Shown: positions 17,298-25,719, counted from the stretch's first letter. The stretch is DNA of 64,000 nucleotides from DATLXU01 sp035575515 (GCA_035575515.1 DATLXU010000136.1:84957-148956); one strand, 5' to 3'. Numbers and translations are program-made. Notes: a model not told the origin generated them from the sequence alone.

Positions 17298-18875
17298 ATG
17301 GAAATACTGAAACTCAACCTCGACAAGTCCAGGCCTGAAGCGCCAACTGAGGGCGAAGTGCGATTTCAGGTTGCGCTCATTGCTGCCACTGCAGCCGTAG
17401 GCGCAAGCCTCGTTGCGCGATTCGTTTTTGATGCGCCGCTTCTGCCTGAGCTGTTGGCGCAAGCTATCTTCGCCATCGCGCCAATCTGGTTTGTCGAGAT
17501 GGTCATTGGAATGCTCGGCCCGTTCGCCAAGCACTTAGCTTTTCTCGCCTGCGTTGTTGCATACCTCGCTGCATTGTTGCTCGCAAGCCTTGCTTACCTG
17601 CGATACGTGCCGCGCCGTAATTCGATTCAAGCTCGAATAGTTTCGATAGCGATCTTTTCGCTCGCGGTCTGGGCGTGCACATTGTTTGCAATCGTCCCGA
17701 TTTTAGGCGGGGGCTTCGCCGGGAAGTATCTTCCACAGGGCGCGCCCAACACTGCGATTGCGCTTTTTGTCGCGCACGCGGTTTATGGCGCGGCGCTCGC
17801 ACTCGCGTCGAAGGTTTATCTTAACGGTCACGATGCGGCAAAAGACAAATCAAAATTAATCAGCCGCCGCCGTGTGATTCGAGGCGTAGGTTTTGCAGTG
17901 CTCGCCGTAGGAGTTTATGACATTGGGCGTTCGCTGTTTGGGACCTGGTTTGAAAAAGGTTCAGGCCGCGTGCGCGGCGGCAACGGCGTCTTCCCGAATA
18001 TTGATAATCTCGCGCTCGAAGTGACTCCGGCATCAGATTTTTACGAAGTCTCAAAGAATCCATTCGACCCACAGGTTGACGCAGCAGGGTGGAAGCTGGA
18101 AATCGCAGGGCTTGTCGAAACTCCGCTTCTGTTTTCTTATGATGATATAAAGGGTCTTCCGTCCGTCGAGCAATACGCGACGCTTGCGTGCATCAGCAAC
18201 GAAGTCGGCGGCGACCTTATAGGCAACGCGCTCTGGCGCGGCGTGCGGCTCAAAGACCTGTTGAATCAAGCCCGCGTCAAAGATGGCGTAGTTGATATTG
18301 TGCTGCGCGCCCGCGACGATTACAGCGATTCAATCCCTCTTGAACGAGCGATGAACGACGCGACGCTTCTTGTTTATGAGATAAACGGGCAGCCGCTCAC
18401 GCCTGCTCACGGGTATCCGCTCAGGCTGATAGTACCGGGAATCTACGGAATGAAGAACGTCAAATGGATTACGCGCATTGAAGCGATTGATTATGATTTG
18501 AAGGGCTACTGGCAGCGTCGCGGCTGGGATGACCGAGCCGAGTACAAGACCCTGTCGCGCATTGATGCGCCTGCGTCAACCGTCAAAGGCGAGACGACAA
18601 TTGCGGGAATAGCATTCGCGGGAGATCGCGGTATAAGTCGCGTTGAAGTTTCAACAGACGGCGGCAAGACATGGGAAGAGGCCGAAATTAAACCACCGCT
18701 TTCGCCTTATTCGTGGGTGTTGTGGCATAAGCAATGGGCGCCGCAGCAAACAGGCAAGCATCAATTGCTTGTGAGAGCGGCTGACGGCACAGGGGCGGTT
18801 CAAACATCAGAGAAAGCGCCGCCCGATCCAAGCGGCTCATCAGGCTATCACAGCGTGATTATCAAATCAGAGTAA
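17298..18875 (+). CDS. Membrane-anchored molybdopterin-dependent oxidoreductase (sulfite oxidase family)
   Basis: A 525-residue protein in two parts. Residues 20-175 hold about five transmembrane helices. Residues 230-525 form the oxidoreductase molybdopterin domain, with the molybdenum-ligand cysteine C298 in 'TLACISNEVGGD', followed by a dimerisation domain ('VEVSTDGGKTWEEAEI'). Between them a twin-arginine-like sequence, SRRRVIRG (residues 189-196), precedes a hydrophobic segment, so the catalytic part is probably placed outside the membrane. The substrate is not evident. AGGGAAAG precedes the ATG, and TATAAT lies at 17280-17285, giving a very short leader. Confidence 0.88.
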   Translation: MEILKLNLDKSRPEAPTEGEVRFQVALIAATAAVGASLVARFVFDAPLLPELLAQAIFAIAPIWFVEMVIGMLGPFAKHLAFLACVVAYLAALLLASLAYLRYVPRRNSIQARIVSIAIFSLAVWACTLFAIVPILGGGFAGKYLPQGAPNTAIALFVAHAVYGAALALASKVYLNGHDAAKDKSKLISRRRVIRGVGFAVLAVGVYDIGRSLFGTWFEKGSGRVRGGNGVFPNIDNLALEVTPASDFYEVSKNPFDPQVDAAGWKLEIAGLVETPLLFSYDDIKGLPSVEQYATLACISNEVGGDLIGNALWRGVRLKDLLNQARVKDGVVDIVLRARDDYSDSIPLERAMNDATLLVYEINGQPLTPAHGYPLRLIVPGIYGMKNVKWITRIEAIDYDLKGYWQRRGWDDRAEYKTLSRIDAPASTVKGETTIAGIAFAGDRGISRVEVSTDGGKTWEEAEIKPPLSPYSWVLWHKQWAPQQTGKHQLLVRAADGTGAVQTSEKAPPDPSGSSGYHSVIIKSE

Positions 18876-18897
18876 ATCATCAAGATGAAAAAATCGC

Positions 18898-18936
18898 TTG
18901 ACCCTAGAACGCGCTACAGAGTTTATAATTCGGGCG
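18898..18936 (+). promoter_or_regulatory. Promoter with 20-bp spacer, apparently leaderless, for the MerR regulator
   Basis: TTGACC (18898-18903) and TATAAT (18924-18929) are separated by 20 bp; 6 nt later stands an in-frame GTG at 18936. Long 19-20 bp spacers are a known property of promoters controlled by MerR-family regulators, which fits autoregulation. A clean operator dyad in the spacer is not obvious. Transcription from this -10 would begin at or next to the GTG. Confidence 0.6.
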
Positions 18937-19445
18937 TGAGTGGAAGGCAAGAATCGAACGGCTATCTGCGTTCGGGCGAGCTGGCTCGACTTGCGGGAGT
19001 GAGCGCAGACACGCTGCGCCATTACGAGCGCAAAGGGCTGATTGCAAAGCCGCGCCGCGGCGCTAATGGCTATCGCGAGTATCCACCCGAAGCGATTGAT
19101 CGCGTGCGATTGATTCGCTCTGCGCTTTCGATTGGCTTTACGATTAACGAGCTTGCGCGAATCTTGAAAGAGCGTGATAAGGGCGGCGCGCCGTGCCGTA
19201 GCGTTCGTTCGCTTGCCGAAGCGAAGCTTGAAGAGATTGAAAAACAGTTGCGCCATTTGACGGCATTGCGTGATGACCTGCGCGCATTGGTCAGCGAATG
19301 GGACAAGCGGCTTGCAACCAACCCTGAAGGCGAGCGAGCCAACTTGCTCGAATCGCTCGCGACAAACAGATGCAACAAAGGGCCGTCGCCGTTAGTGCGC
19401 CCTCCACTCAATCGAAAGAATCGAAACAAGGAGATTGACAGATGA
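18936..19445 (+). CDS. MerR family transcriptional regulator
   Basis: A winged-helix regulator of about 169 residues: 'YLRSGELARLAGVSADTLRH' then 'YERKGLIAKPRRGANGYREY', the standard MerR DNA-binding domain, followed by a coiled-coil dimerisation helix ('EAKLEEIEKQLRHLTAL'). One cysteine ('GAPCRSV') sits at the start of the dimer helix, as in metal or redox sensors, but the second ligand cysteines of CueR or ZntR are not present. I favour the GTG at 18936, placed 6 nt after a TATAAT; an ATG at 18885 would add 17 residues upstream of that promoter. The stop overlaps the start of the next gene by 4 bp, so regulator and secreted protein are co-expressed. Confidence 0.87.
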   Translation: MSGRQESNGYLRSGELARLAGVSADTLRHYERKGLIAKPRRGANGYREYPPEAIDRVRLIRSALSIGFTINELARILKERDKGGAPCRSVRSLAEAKLEEIEKQLRHLTALRDDLRALVSEWDKRLATNPEGERANLLESLATNRCNKGPSPLVRPPLNRKNRNKEIDR

Positions 19446-19990
19446 AGTCAGGATGCAGGATTGCAAGTTTAGGTTTGCTGATGTGCATTGCTTCGATGGT
19501 TGTGGCGCAAGGTTCTAATGATGAGGGCGCAAAGAATTTCCATATAGTTTCTTTGCTGCAATCGGGCAATAATCAGCATCACGAGGAAGTGAACCGTCGC
19601 GGCGATGAGGCGATGGGCTTCAGCCACGCGAAGACGACTCATCATTTCCATCTTATGAAAGATGGTGGCTCGATAGAAGTTTCGGCCAATGATGCTGCTG
19701 ACACAGAGAGCCGCGATCAGATCAGACATCACCTTGCGCATATCGCGGAGCTTTTCAAATCGGGAGATTTCAGCAAGCCTGAGCACACGCATGGCAAGCT
19801 GCCGCCAGGCGCGGTTGAGATGGCGAAGTTAAAATCGGAGATAAACTACAGGTATCAAGAGACTGAGCGTGGCGGGCGCATTCTCATATCAACAAAGAAC
19901 GCGGATGCGCTTCGAGCCGTTCACGAGTTTCTACGTTTTCAAATCGAAGACCACCAGACAGGCGACCCGCTGGAAGTTGATAAGAATTGA
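19442..19990 (+). CDS. Secreted histidine-rich conserved hypothetical protein
   Basis: A 182-residue protein with a signal peptide ending near 'VVAQ'. The mature part contains 'MGFSHAKTTHHFHLMKDGGS', 'RDQIRHHLAHIAELF' and 'ALRAVHEFLRFQIEDHQTGD'. Proteins of this pattern are widespread in soil bacteria and are sometimes labelled aspartate carbamoyltransferase in databases, apparently wrongly: no ATCase motif is present. The many His and Met residues suggest metal binding (inference). It overlaps the MerR gene by 4 bp and has AAGGAG upstream, so it is the likely effector gene of that regulator. Confidence 0.72.
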   Translation: MKSGCRIASLGLLMCIASMVVAQGSNDEGAKNFHIVSLLQSGNNQHHEEVNRRGDEAMGFSHAKTTHHFHLMKDGGSIEVSANDAADTESRDQIRHHLAHIAELFKSGDFSKPEHTHGKLPPGAVEMAKLKSEINYRYQETERGGRILISTKNADALRAVHEFLRFQIEDHQTGDPLEVDKN

Positions 19991-20007
19991 GCCGCAGCCC
20001 CTCGCGG

Positions 20008-20037
20008 TTGACTGAATTGAAACAGCGCATCTATAGT
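20008..20037 (+). promoter_or_regulatory. Candidate promoter for the ChlI-like ATPase gene
   Basis: TTGACT (20008-20013) and TATAGT (20032-20037) are separated by 18 bp, both one or two bases from consensus. Transcription would start about 14 nt before the ATG at 20058, which has no clear ribosome site. Confidence 0.55.
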
Positions 20038-20057
20038 CATTTCACGCACATTCAGTC

Positions 20058-21197
20058 ATGCTGAAGAACAAAACAAAGAGGAAAGAGCCGAAGACTATCA
20101 AGACGCGCCATTCGAATAATTCAAACAATGCAAGCACGCGCGCGATCTATCCGTTCACGGCGATTGTCGGCCAGCAAGAGATGAAACTCGCGCTCTTGTT
20201 GAGCGTGATTGATCCTTTCATCGGCGGCGTGATAATTCTCGGACACCGCGGCACGGGCAAATCAACAGCCGTTCGCGCGCTTGCCGATTTGCTCCCGCCA
20301 ATATCGAAAGTCAATGGCTGCCTGTACGGCTGCGACCCGAAGCGCGCGACTGAGTTATGCGACGACTGCGCTGCGCAGTTATCACGCAATGGGCGATTGC
20401 CGATTACGCGAGGGCCTGTTCCGGTTGTTGATCTACCGCTTGGCGCTACCGAAGATCGGGTTTGTGGCACACTCGACATCGAACGCGCATTGGTTGAGGG
20501 CGTGAAGGCGTTCGAGCCGGGATTGCTCGCTCGCGCCAATCGCGGATTTCTCTACATTGATGAAGTGAATCTGCTCGAAGATCATCTGGTTGACGTATTG
20601 CTCGATGCGGCGGCGAGCGGGCGCAACACTGTGGAGCGCGAAGGCATATCCGTCAGCCATCCAGCGCGCTTTGTGCTTGTCGGCTCAGGCAATCCAGAGG
20701 AAGGCGAGTTGCGGCCTCAGTTGCTCGACCGCTTCGGGCTTTACACTCAGATTGTGACGATTAACGATCTCGATGAGCGCGTTGAAATAGTCGAGCGGCG
20801 CGAGGCATTTGAGCGCAACGCCGATAAGTTCATAAGCGAATTCAAACCGGAACAGGAGCGACTTAGAAATCAAATCATTCGCGCAAAGAAGATTCACCCG
20901 CGAGTTGAAATTGATCGCGCGCTGCTTCGCCGCATCGCCGAGTTATGCGTTGCGCTTGAGGTTGACGGGCATCGCGGCGAATTGACGATTGCGCGAGCGG
21001 CGCGCGCGCTTGCGGCATTTGAGGGCCGAAGCATCGTTCATGCGGATGATGTGCGCCGCGTTGCTGTTATGTCTTTGCGCCACCGTCTGCGCAAAGACCC
21101 GCTAGAAAGAATTGATTCAGGCTTGCGAATCGAGCAGGCTATTGATGAATTGTTCCCGCAAGCCGGGCCGAAGAACAATGTGGTTGCCTTCGGATGA
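20058..21197 (+). CDS. Magnesium chelatase ChlI/BchI-like AAA+ ATPase (orphan)
   Basis: A 379-residue AAA+ protein: 'YPFTAIVGQQEMKLALLL', Walker A GHRGTGKST (residues 62-70), Walker B 'FLYIDEVNLL', and 'GSGNPEEGELRPQLLDRF', all as in the I subunit of magnesium chelatase. Four cysteines after Walker A (C88, C92, C101, C104) match the ChlI-type insert. In phototrophs this subunit drives Mg insertion into protoporphyrin with H and D subunits. Neither is encoded nearby, and the first 30 residues form a basic, disordered tail. A MoxR-like chaperone or cobalt-chelatase-like role is equally possible. Confidence 0.87.
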   Translation: MLKNKTKRKEPKTIKTRHSNNSNNASTRAIYPFTAIVGQQEMKLALLLSVIDPFIGGVIILGHRGTGKSTAVRALADLLPPISKVNGCLYGCDPKRATELCDDCAAQLSRNGRLPITRGPVPVVDLPLGATEDRVCGTLDIERALVEGVKAFEPGLLARANRGFLYIDEVNLLEDHLVDVLLDAAASGRNTVEREGISVSHPARFVLVGSGNPEEGELRPQLLDRFGLYTQIVTINDLDERVEIVERREAFERNADKFISEFKPEQERLRNQIIRAKKIHPRVEIDRALLRRIAELCVALEVDGHRGELTIARAARALAAFEGRSIVHADDVRRVAVMSLRHRLRKDPLERIDSGLRIEQAIDELFPQAGPKNNVVAFG

Positions 21198-21268
21198 ACG
21201 CGCATGATTCGGCTCAAGTCCTGCGTTAAAATCACGAAAAGGCTTTTCCAATTTGCAAAAGGTAAAGA

Positions 21269-22243
21269 TCAAGCAGAGGCCGCGAGATTCTTGCGATACC
21301 ATTCAATTGTTTCAATCAATCCTTCGCGCAGGCTGAATTGAGGCTTGTAATCGAGCAACTCAGCCGCGCGCCTGATGTCTGCGCATCGCCGCGCCACGTT
21401 ATCAACTATGCGGTCGCGCACATAAGCAATTTGCGAAGCTGCGGCGCTTTCTGAATCGCCAAGCGCCAGATCAATGATTGCTTTTGCGAGTTGCGCGACA
21501 GACGTTTCAACGCCTGAGCCTATATTCAAAACAGCGCCTTCGATGTTATCTCGCGTGAGAGCATCTGCGGTTGCGCGAGCGGTGTCCGCCACGTAAGTGA
21601 AATCGCGCGTCTGCATCCCGTCGCCATAAATCGTCAGCGGCTCTCCCGCGAGCGCGCGGTGAATGAAAATGCTGACCACGCCGCCATAGATCGAATGAAC
21701 ATTCTGGCGCGGGCCATAAGTGTTGAAGTACCTGAGAGAAACAACCGGCAATTCATAAAGCCGATTGTAGACCAACGCGTATTGCTCGCCCGCAAGTTTC
21801 GAGACAGCGTAGGGGCTTGCGGGCCACACGGCGTCGCTTTCCGATTCGGGAACCTTCGAAGCGTTGCCATAGACTGACGCCGACGAGCAATAGACGAATC
21901 GCTTGATTTTTCTCTCTGCCGCGAGCCTCAGCAGGATTAACGTGCCGCGCGTGTTTACATCGAGGTCAATCATCGGCTCGTCAACCGAGCTTGCAAGCCC
22001 GCGCACCGCCGCATGAACGATGTAGTCTGCGCGCTCAACCAGCCCTTGCATCAATTGCTCATCGCGTATGTCGCCTTCGATGAACTCGAATCGCGGATGG
22101 CTGGCGAGATGGCCGATGTTGGCGCGAAAGCCCTGGCTGAAATCATCAACGCCGATGAGGTTGAAGCCTCGCGCGATTAATTCATCGGCGATGTGGCTCG
22201 GTATGAATCCCGCAACGCCTGTCAGCAAGACCGTCTCGGCCAT
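21269..22243 (-). CDS. NAD-dependent nucleotide-sugar epimerase/dehydratase (SDR)
   Basis: A 324-residue extended short-chain dehydrogenase. The Rossmann motif reads TGVAGFIPSHIAD, with proline where the third glycine normally stands. The catalytic YxxxK is 'YAVSK' and the serine lies in 'CSSASVYG'. The closest general role is UDP-glucose 4-epimerase or a GDP/UDP-sugar dehydratase. It is the last gene of a minus-strand operon: its ATG shares one base with the stop of the upstream HAD-methyltransferase gene (TAATG) and GGAGGA lies before it. The precise sugar is not predictable. Confidence 0.88.
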   Translation of the reverse strand: MAETVLLTGVAGFIPSHIADELIARGFNLIGVDDFSQGFRANIGHLASHPRFEFIEGDIRDEQLMQGLVERADYIVHAAVRGLASSVDEPMIDLDVNTRGTLILLRLAAERKIKRFVYCSSASVYGNASKVPESESDAVWPASPYAVSKLAGEQYALVYNRLYELPVVSLRYFNTYGPRQNVHSIYGGVVSIFIHRALAGEPLTIYGDGMQTRDFTYVADTARATADALTRDNIEGAVLNIGSGVETSVAQLAKAIIDLALGDSESAAASQIAYVRDRIVDNVARRCADIRRAAELLDYKPQFSLREGLIETIEWYRKNLAASA

Positions 22244-23340
22244 TAATCATTCCTCCTGCACACGGCGTAAATCTCAGTGCACAACTCAGGCAATTCATCG
22301 CTCAGATTATAAAGCCCATCGAGAATCGCTTTGTCCCACGACATCATCTGCGCGTTTGCGAGCGGCTTCAAAAACATCCCGCCGAGCTTTTCAATCGCAA
22401 GGCCCGCGCCTTCAATCTCAGCGCGCAGGCTCGCCGCGTCGTACATCCTTCGATGACCGATCTTCAAATCCATCTCGGTCAGCTCGTGGCAGTCTCGAAT
22501 CAGGCCCATCGCTCGTCCGAGCCTGCGATTGAGCGAGAGCGCGTTCGGAACGAAGACGATTATCTTCCCTTTCGTCGTCAACCATTGCTTCGCGCGGCTC
22601 AAAACCGATCTCGGATCAGCCAAATGCTCAAGCAATCCGCCCGCGATTATGAAATCAAACTGCTGCGACGGCTCGAACTCTTCTATTAACGAATGATGAA
22701 AGACGACCGATTTGGGAACCAGTATCTTCGCGCGCTCGATATATTCAATCGCGCCGTCAACCGCTTCGACGAGGTTGAACGCAGTGGCAAGATAGCGAGT
22801 CAGCAACCCTTCGCCGCATCCAAGCTCAAGCGCGAGGTCGCCTTTGCAGCCAAGCTCGTCGAGCTTTTTCATTCGATAGTGTGAAAGCGTCTCGTTGAAA
22901 TCCGCAAGATAGCTGTGAGCCGATGACAACCGAACCAGCCGCGCCATCTCTTCGCTCGCATCAGGTGATTGATGCGCGTCTTCGCTTGCTCTTGTTCTCT
23001 CTTCATCCAACGCGCGCTTGTCTTCCAGTCCAAGCATGTCGCGAAGTTTTTCTTCCATTTCATCCCACGACGTGAAGCGAATTGCACGGTCGTCAATTAT
23101 CAAATCGGCATGCGGCTTGCCGAATTCGAGATGATGATAGCGGAATCCGAACTCGCGCAACTGCTCGTGAGTCTGAAGCATGTACCGGAAGTTGCGCGAT
23201 GTGTAGAAGACGACCTGATGGCCCGCATCGTAAAGTTTATTAATCGCCTCGACGGCTCCGGGCAGGGGCTTTGAAAGATGATAATCGCCCGGCTTCTGCT
23301 GCGTCAGAAGCGTGCCGTCAATGTCAATCAAAAGTCTCAT
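22243..23340 (-). CDS. HAD-type phosphatase fused to SAM-dependent methyltransferase
   Basis: A 365-residue two-domain protein. Residues 1-105 are a capless HAD phosphatase domain: nucleophile and acid D6/D8 in 'DIDGTLL', 'YTSR' (motif II), K75 and 'LIIDD' (motif IV), the form seen in capsule-biosynthesis phosphatases. After an acidic linker (about 105-140), residues 150-300 form a class I methyltransferase with motif I 'ALELGCGEG' and 'AGGLLEHLADP'. Together they suggest dephosphorylation and methylation steps on one sugar precursor. The gene is in an operon with ATP-grasp and epimerase genes, overlapping the former by 17 bp and the latter by 1 bp, with a strong GGGAGG site. Confidence 0.88.
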   Translation of the reverse strand: MRLLIDIDGTLLTQQKPGDYHLSKPLPGAVEAINKLYDAGHQVVFYTSRNFRYMLQTHEQLREFGFRYHHLEFGKPHADLIIDDRAIRFTSWDEMEEKLRDMLGLEDKRALDEERTRASEDAHQSPDASEEMARLVRLSSAHSYLADFNETLSHYRMKKLDELGCKGDLALELGCGEGLLTRYLATAFNLVEAVDGAIEYIERAKILVPKSVVFHHSLIEEFEPSQQFDFIIAGGLLEHLADPRSVLSRAKQWLTTKGKIIVFVPNALSLNRRLGRAMGLIRDCHELTEMDLKIGHRRMYDAASLRAEIEGAGLAIEKLGGMFLKPLANAQMMSWDKAILDGLYNLSDELPELCTEIYAVCRRND

Positions 23341-24304
23341 AGCCGCCTCCCGACTCTTGCAAAAACTGGGAACTCCAGTAGCGATTCATAATCACGCCCG
23401 CGCGGACTTTAATCTCAGGCAGCGGCCACGACATCAATAGCCGCACGAGTATTTCAGGTATGTTCAACCCCGCAGCGACGGCAAGCGGCAGCCCGCCCGA
23501 TGCGAAGCGCGGATTGACCTCGAAGTATTTCAACTCGCCCGCGCTCGTTCGCTTGCATTGAAGATTCGACGGACCGGGCAATCCGAGCGATTCGACTATC
23601 AGCCTTGATGTCTCGATAATCTCGTCATCGTTTACGGTGATGCCGCGCGTCGAAAGCCCACCGTAAACGCGGACGCGCTCGCGAGGCGACGCGGCAATCA
23701 TCTTGCCTTTGAGATCAGAGACGATGTCAACGGTGTATTCCTTGCCGTCAAGGTATTCCTGCACGACCATCGCGGGCGCGGCGTGATAGCGCAGGTCTTC
23801 GGCGCTGTTGATTCGCATCGCGCCCTTCGAGCCGGAGCCGCCGCGTCGCTTCAGGAAAACGGGATATTCCAGCTTCTCATTCAATGCTGCTTCATAACTC
23901 CACGTCTTCGGGCAGGCGACGCCAATACGGTCGAAGAACTCAATCACGCGCAGCTTATCGTCACAAAGGTTCAGCGTTGCTTCATCCGCCACACAGAGCC
24001 TTAATCCGCGATCCTGAATTTCATTTCGGTGGCGCGCAAAGACGGGAAGCTCCGCCGAATAAATCGGCAGGATTATGTCAACCTCTTCTTTTGAACAAAT
24101 CTCAAGAACGCGCGGGATGAATTCCGGGTCTGAGGCCACAGGCAAGACGTAACCGCGCTCGGCCATGTGAATCCCAACGGCGAGCGGGTCCGTGTCGCCC
24201 GCGATGAGCCGCAACTGAAGATCGGTTTTGCCGAGCGCATCAATGACGTTAATAGCGTTTGTTGCGCCCGCGCTGCTTATGAAAATCGTTATTGGTTTAC
24301 TCAT
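23324..24304 (-). CDS. ATP-grasp family ligase (CarB-like, short)
   Basis: A 326-residue ATP-grasp enzyme of the short carbamoyl-phosphate-synthase-like type. The N-terminal domain starts 'ITIFISSAGATNAINVIDAL'; the ATP-grasp core includes 'YPVFLKRRGGSGSKG', 'VVQEYLDGKEYTVDIVSDL' and 'YFEVNPRFASGGLPLAVAAG'. Such enzymes join a carboxylate to an amine or other nucleophile via an acyl phosphate; members within polysaccharide clusters are uncharacterised. The ATG at 24304 overlaps the previous stop by 8 bp (ATGAGTAA) and follows GGAAAGAAG. A longer frame from 24376 adds 24 residues with no family support. Confidence 0.87.
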   Translation of the reverse strand: MSKPITIFISSAGATNAINVIDALGKTDLQLRLIAGDTDPLAVGIHMAERGYVLPVASDPEFIPRVLEICSKEEVDIILPIYSAELPVFARHRNEIQDRGLRLCVADEATLNLCDDKLRVIEFFDRIGVACPKTWSYEAALNEKLEYPVFLKRRGGSGSKGAMRINSAEDLRYHAAPAMVVQEYLDGKEYTVDIVSDLKGKMIAASPRERVRVYGGLSTRGITVNDDEIIETSRLIVESLGLPGPSNLQCKRTSAGELKYFEVNPRFASGGLPLAVAAGLNIPEILVRLLMSWPLPEIKVRAGVIMNRYWSSQFLQESGGGYETFD

Positions 24305-25328
24305 CAAACTTCTTTCCGTTGCTCGATTTGATATTGACGACCTTCCCGCTCTCCTTGAGCGATTGCTGACATGCATCTAGCACTCGCAGCACACGCAATC
24401 CATTGTTCCCGTCTGTGAGCGGTTGCTTGCCTTCCTTTACGCATTCGAGAAAATGGCGGCACTCAAGCTGAAGCGGCTCGCGCGTATCAACTCGCGGGAT
24501 CAATATATCGCCCATCCTCAAGGTCAGCGCCTGCGTGTATGAAGCATACTCGGGGACGTTCACGCCGCTGTCGTAAATGCGCAGCTTTTCTGCAGGCTCG
24601 GTATCATCGAGCGCAGCCATCTTGCGATCGCCAACGACGACGAATTGGCGCTCGCGGTGTGGGTCGAGCCAGCTTACGTGGCTGTGATAGACGATGCCGC
24701 TTGCGAATCTAAGAGTCAAGAAGGCGATGTCTTCGACTCCGGGTTGAAGATAAGCGAAGCCCTGAGCTGAGACTTCAACAGGCTCGTCATCGAGAAGATA
24801 AAGCGCAACCGATACGTCATGCGGCGCGAGGCTCCACATAACGCTTTCGTCGCGGCGCACGCGTCCCAAATTCACGCGGCGCGAATAGATGTAATAGATT
24901 CGCCCAAGCTCGTTGTCGGATATTAACGATTTCAGTTTTCTTATCGCAGGGTGATACAAAAGCAGGTGACCAACCATAAGCGTTCGCCCGCGCGCATTAG
25001 CAATTGCGACAAGCTCTTCGGCTTCTTCGACCGCAAGCGCCATCGGCTTTTCAACAAAGACGTGCTTGTCGCGTTCGAGCGCAGCCTTCGCGAGCGGATA
25101 GTGAGTCACAGCAGGCGTTGTCACGACGACTGCTTCAATCTCAGGGTCGTCCATCACCTGATTGAAATCAGAAGTGAACCTGATGTCGGGGTACTGCCGT
25201 TGGAACGTCGCGAGCTTCTCTTCATCGAGGTCGCAACAAACCTTCACGCGCGCATCGGAAAGGTTCACGAGATTTCTGAGAATGTTCGGTCCCCAGTAGC
25301 CTATACCTATTTGCCCAATTGTTATCAT
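24297..25328 (-). CDS. Gfo/Idh/MocA family NAD(P)-dependent oxidoreductase
   Basis: A 343-residue sugar-type dehydrogenase with Rossmann motif 'GQIGIGYWGPNILRN', the conserved 'FVEKPMAL' lysine motif, and the C-terminal alpha/beta substrate domain ('WSLAPHDVSVALYLL'). The 'GxGYWGPN' form is typical of members in nucleotide-sugar pathways (for example WlbA/WbpB-like 3-dehydrogenases). It opens the minus-strand operon running through ATP-grasp, HAD-methyltransferase and epimerase genes. GAGAGG precedes the ATG. It likely oxidises a UDP-sugar ring carbon, giving the substrate for a further step not encoded here (no aminotransferase is in the window). Confidence 0.9.
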   Translation of the reverse strand: MITIGQIGIGYWGPNILRNLVNLSDARVKVCCDLDEEKLATFQRQYPDIRFTSDFNQVMDDPEIEAVVVTTPAVTHYPLAKAALERDKHVFVEKPMALAVEEAEELVAIANARGRTLMVGHLLLYHPAIRKLKSLISDNELGRIYYIYSRRVNLGRVRRDESVMWSLAPHDVSVALYLLDDEPVEVSAQGFAYLQPGVEDIAFLTLRFASGIVYHSHVSWLDPHRERQFVVVGDRKMAALDDTEPAEKLRIYDSGVNVPEYASYTQALTLRMGDILIPRVDTREPLQLECRHFLECVKEGKQPLTDGNNGLRVLRVLDACQQSLKESGKVVNIKSSNGKKFDE

Positions 25329-25530
25329 CCAGGCCTCTCACACACGAACGCGCGGCGGACAGCTTTGTCTATGCCTCGCGTTCGATTAAGGTGTCGAATC
25401 AAACCAGAAACATTACCAGAGAATTCAATAAAGGACTACTCGGATTTTGAAAGACGAGCGAGCGCGGGCTGCAAGTGAGGCCCCCGGAACGAGGTACACT
25501 GAGCGACGGAGAGACTGATTGCGGCGCGAA

Positions 25531-25719
25531 TCAGGCGGCCAGGTTGTCGTCTTTGATTGCGACTGCGGGGTTGGCGATGGGTGAGGGGCGAAGCTCGATC
25601 TTTACCTGGCGCTCGGCTCCGCATTCGTAGCAGGTTTGAACAAGCCGGTTGTCTGTCGCGCGCGGGTGAGGAACTCCCCAATAGTGAACATGGTTTTTAA
25701 AGAAAGCAAGCAAGCTCAT
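25531..25719 (-). CDS. Small CxxC protein, conserved-looking hypothetical
   Basis: A 62-residue product with 'HYWGVPHPRATDN', 'QTCYECG' (C30 and C33) and a polar tail. A GAAGAGGT site stands 4-8 nt before the ATG. The CxxC could bind zinc, possibly with the histidines at positions 10, 12 and 18. Composition is unlike a random frame, but I cannot place it in a named family. It stands alone between the sugar operon and arsC-like gene. From 25720 to 25985 no gene is seen. Confidence 0.5.
   Translation of the reverse strand: MSLLAFFKNHVHYWGVPHPRATDNRLVQTCYECGAERQVKIELRPSPIANPAVAIKDDNLAA

Noticed and set aside
20058..21197. Evidence of chlorophyll synthesis
   Set aside because: Only the ChlI-like ATPase is present; H and D subunits and other pigment genes are absent from the window.
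25500..25540. CTGATT/AATCAG hairpin near the small CxxC gene
   Set aside because: Six-base stem without a T run; too weak to call a terminator.
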